Assembly (NCBI GenBank): GCA_965230425.1
Contig: CBDDKW010000008.1
Span: forward strand, 1 to 64,000
Source of the DNA: CBDDKW01 sp965230425
GTDB taxonomy: Bacteria > Pseudomonadota > Gammaproteobacteria > UBA1113
Length of the DNA stretch: 64,000 nucleotides
Reading direction: 5' to 3'
Position numbers and translations under genes: made by a program. The first letter of the stretch is position 1. Each line of letters starts with the position of its first letter. Positions 63,537 to 64,000 of the stretch are shown here, in pieces. The notes beneath the pieces were generated by a model that saw nothing but the letters and a program-made list of their open reading frames with translations, was not told the DNA's origin and searched no databases.

Positions 63537-64000
63537 ATATGTTCAATATTTGATAGTGGCGCCCTAAAACAACAGCAGTTAAATTTTTCACACAAAAAGG
63601 GCAAGTATATCTGTTCAAGTGCTATAATTTTAGAGGTTGATTAATGTATGTGTATATATAATAATTCTGCTATGAATGAAAAATAATAATATAACTAATC
63701 ATAATTATTCCCTAAATAAGGAAATACGTTTGTTGAATTGCATATCTTTCATGGTAAAAAGTGTAAAAGACATGTTGAAAGCATTGTTTACTGAAACTGC
63801 TAATTCAGTAGTGCAAATTTTATAAATGAGAATTTTGTATGATTATAATTTGTTCAAAGATAATAGAGGTCGACATGTAATGAGGTTTGCACATGGAGAA
63901 AAGGGATGTCCGTCAGAGATGAATTTTTGGCTGATAGTAGACAATTTTACTATTATTTACTAAATATAGAGACATATACACCATTGCTCATGGTAATTTG
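63537..64000. other. AT-rich stretch without a supported gene
   Basis: This 464-base stretch follows the mobile mystery B remnant. I find no frame with a convincing product and no RNA gene. It may be the far flank of the deletion that removed the Fic domain, or degraded mobile DNA. Confidence 0.5.

Noticed and set aside
1..64000. tRNA or rRNA genes
   Set aside because: Scanning both strands by eye I saw no cloverleaf with a TTCGA-type arm and no ribosomal RNA signature; a dedicated search (tRNAscan-SE, Rfam) would be needed to exclude them fully.

Overview
The window looks like chromosomal DNA from the replication-origin region of a low-GC gammaproteobacterium. The evidence is the block mnmE-yidC-yidD-rnpA-rpmH | oriC | dnaA-dnaN-recF-(vgrG)-gyrB, the ubiJ-ubiB-tatABC block, and a GyrB of about 805 residues. 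Several features suggest a host-associated lineage such as the Legionellales/Coxiella/Berkiella side of the class: large repeat-rich ORFan proteins, an ankyrin-like segment, an orphan VgrG, toxin-antitoxin pairs, and many palindromic intergenic repeats. This taxonomic placement is inference; no ribosomal RNA gene is present.

Positions 1-33000 are a surface-polysaccharide locus. On the minus strand it holds a deacetylase-like/methyltransferase fusion (cut by the window edge), a Wzm-type export permease, a glycosyltransferase-methyltransferase fusion, a bi-domain oxidoreductase, an SGNH hydrolase, a NodU/CmcH-type carbamoyltransferase, two small SxtK- and SxtJ-like membrane proteins, and wecC. 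On the plus strand it holds wecB, a second bi-domain oxidoreductase and a heparinase II/III-like protein. After a 1518-residue repeat protein and an array of nine 54-bp palindromes come two more glycosyltransferases, a third bi-domain oxidoreductase and an asparagine-synthase-type amidotransferase. Together they suggest a ManNAcA-containing glycan with carbamoylated, methylated, oxidised and amidated sugars, exported by an ABC transporter.

Positions 31000-36500 are accessory: a triple palindrome array, an archaeal-type ATPase with a nuclease-like C-terminus, a lipoprotein, a TPR protein, a HicAB pair and a solute-binding protein. Positions 36561-49760 are the origin core. Genes on both sides point away from a non-coding interval of about 1 kb at 40396-41393 that carries DnaA boxes and an AT-rich stretch. 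recF contains three perfect parS palindromes, and a complete VgrG gene sits between recF and gyrB.

Positions 49800-64000 mix housekeeping genes (hslR, tatABC, ubiB, ubiJ, fumarylacetoacetase, msrA) with accessory ones: a RES/Xre toxin-antitoxin pair, a 617-residue ORFan, a 601-residue helical-repeat protein with a decayed duplicate in front of it, a second archaeal-type ATPase, and an intact mobile mystery protein A gene followed by a 20-codon stub of mobile mystery protein B.

The most unusual signals are the families of palindromic repeats, one of which shows compensatory changes between copies, the VgrG insertion in the origin operon, the parS cluster inside recF, and the large ORFan repeat proteins.
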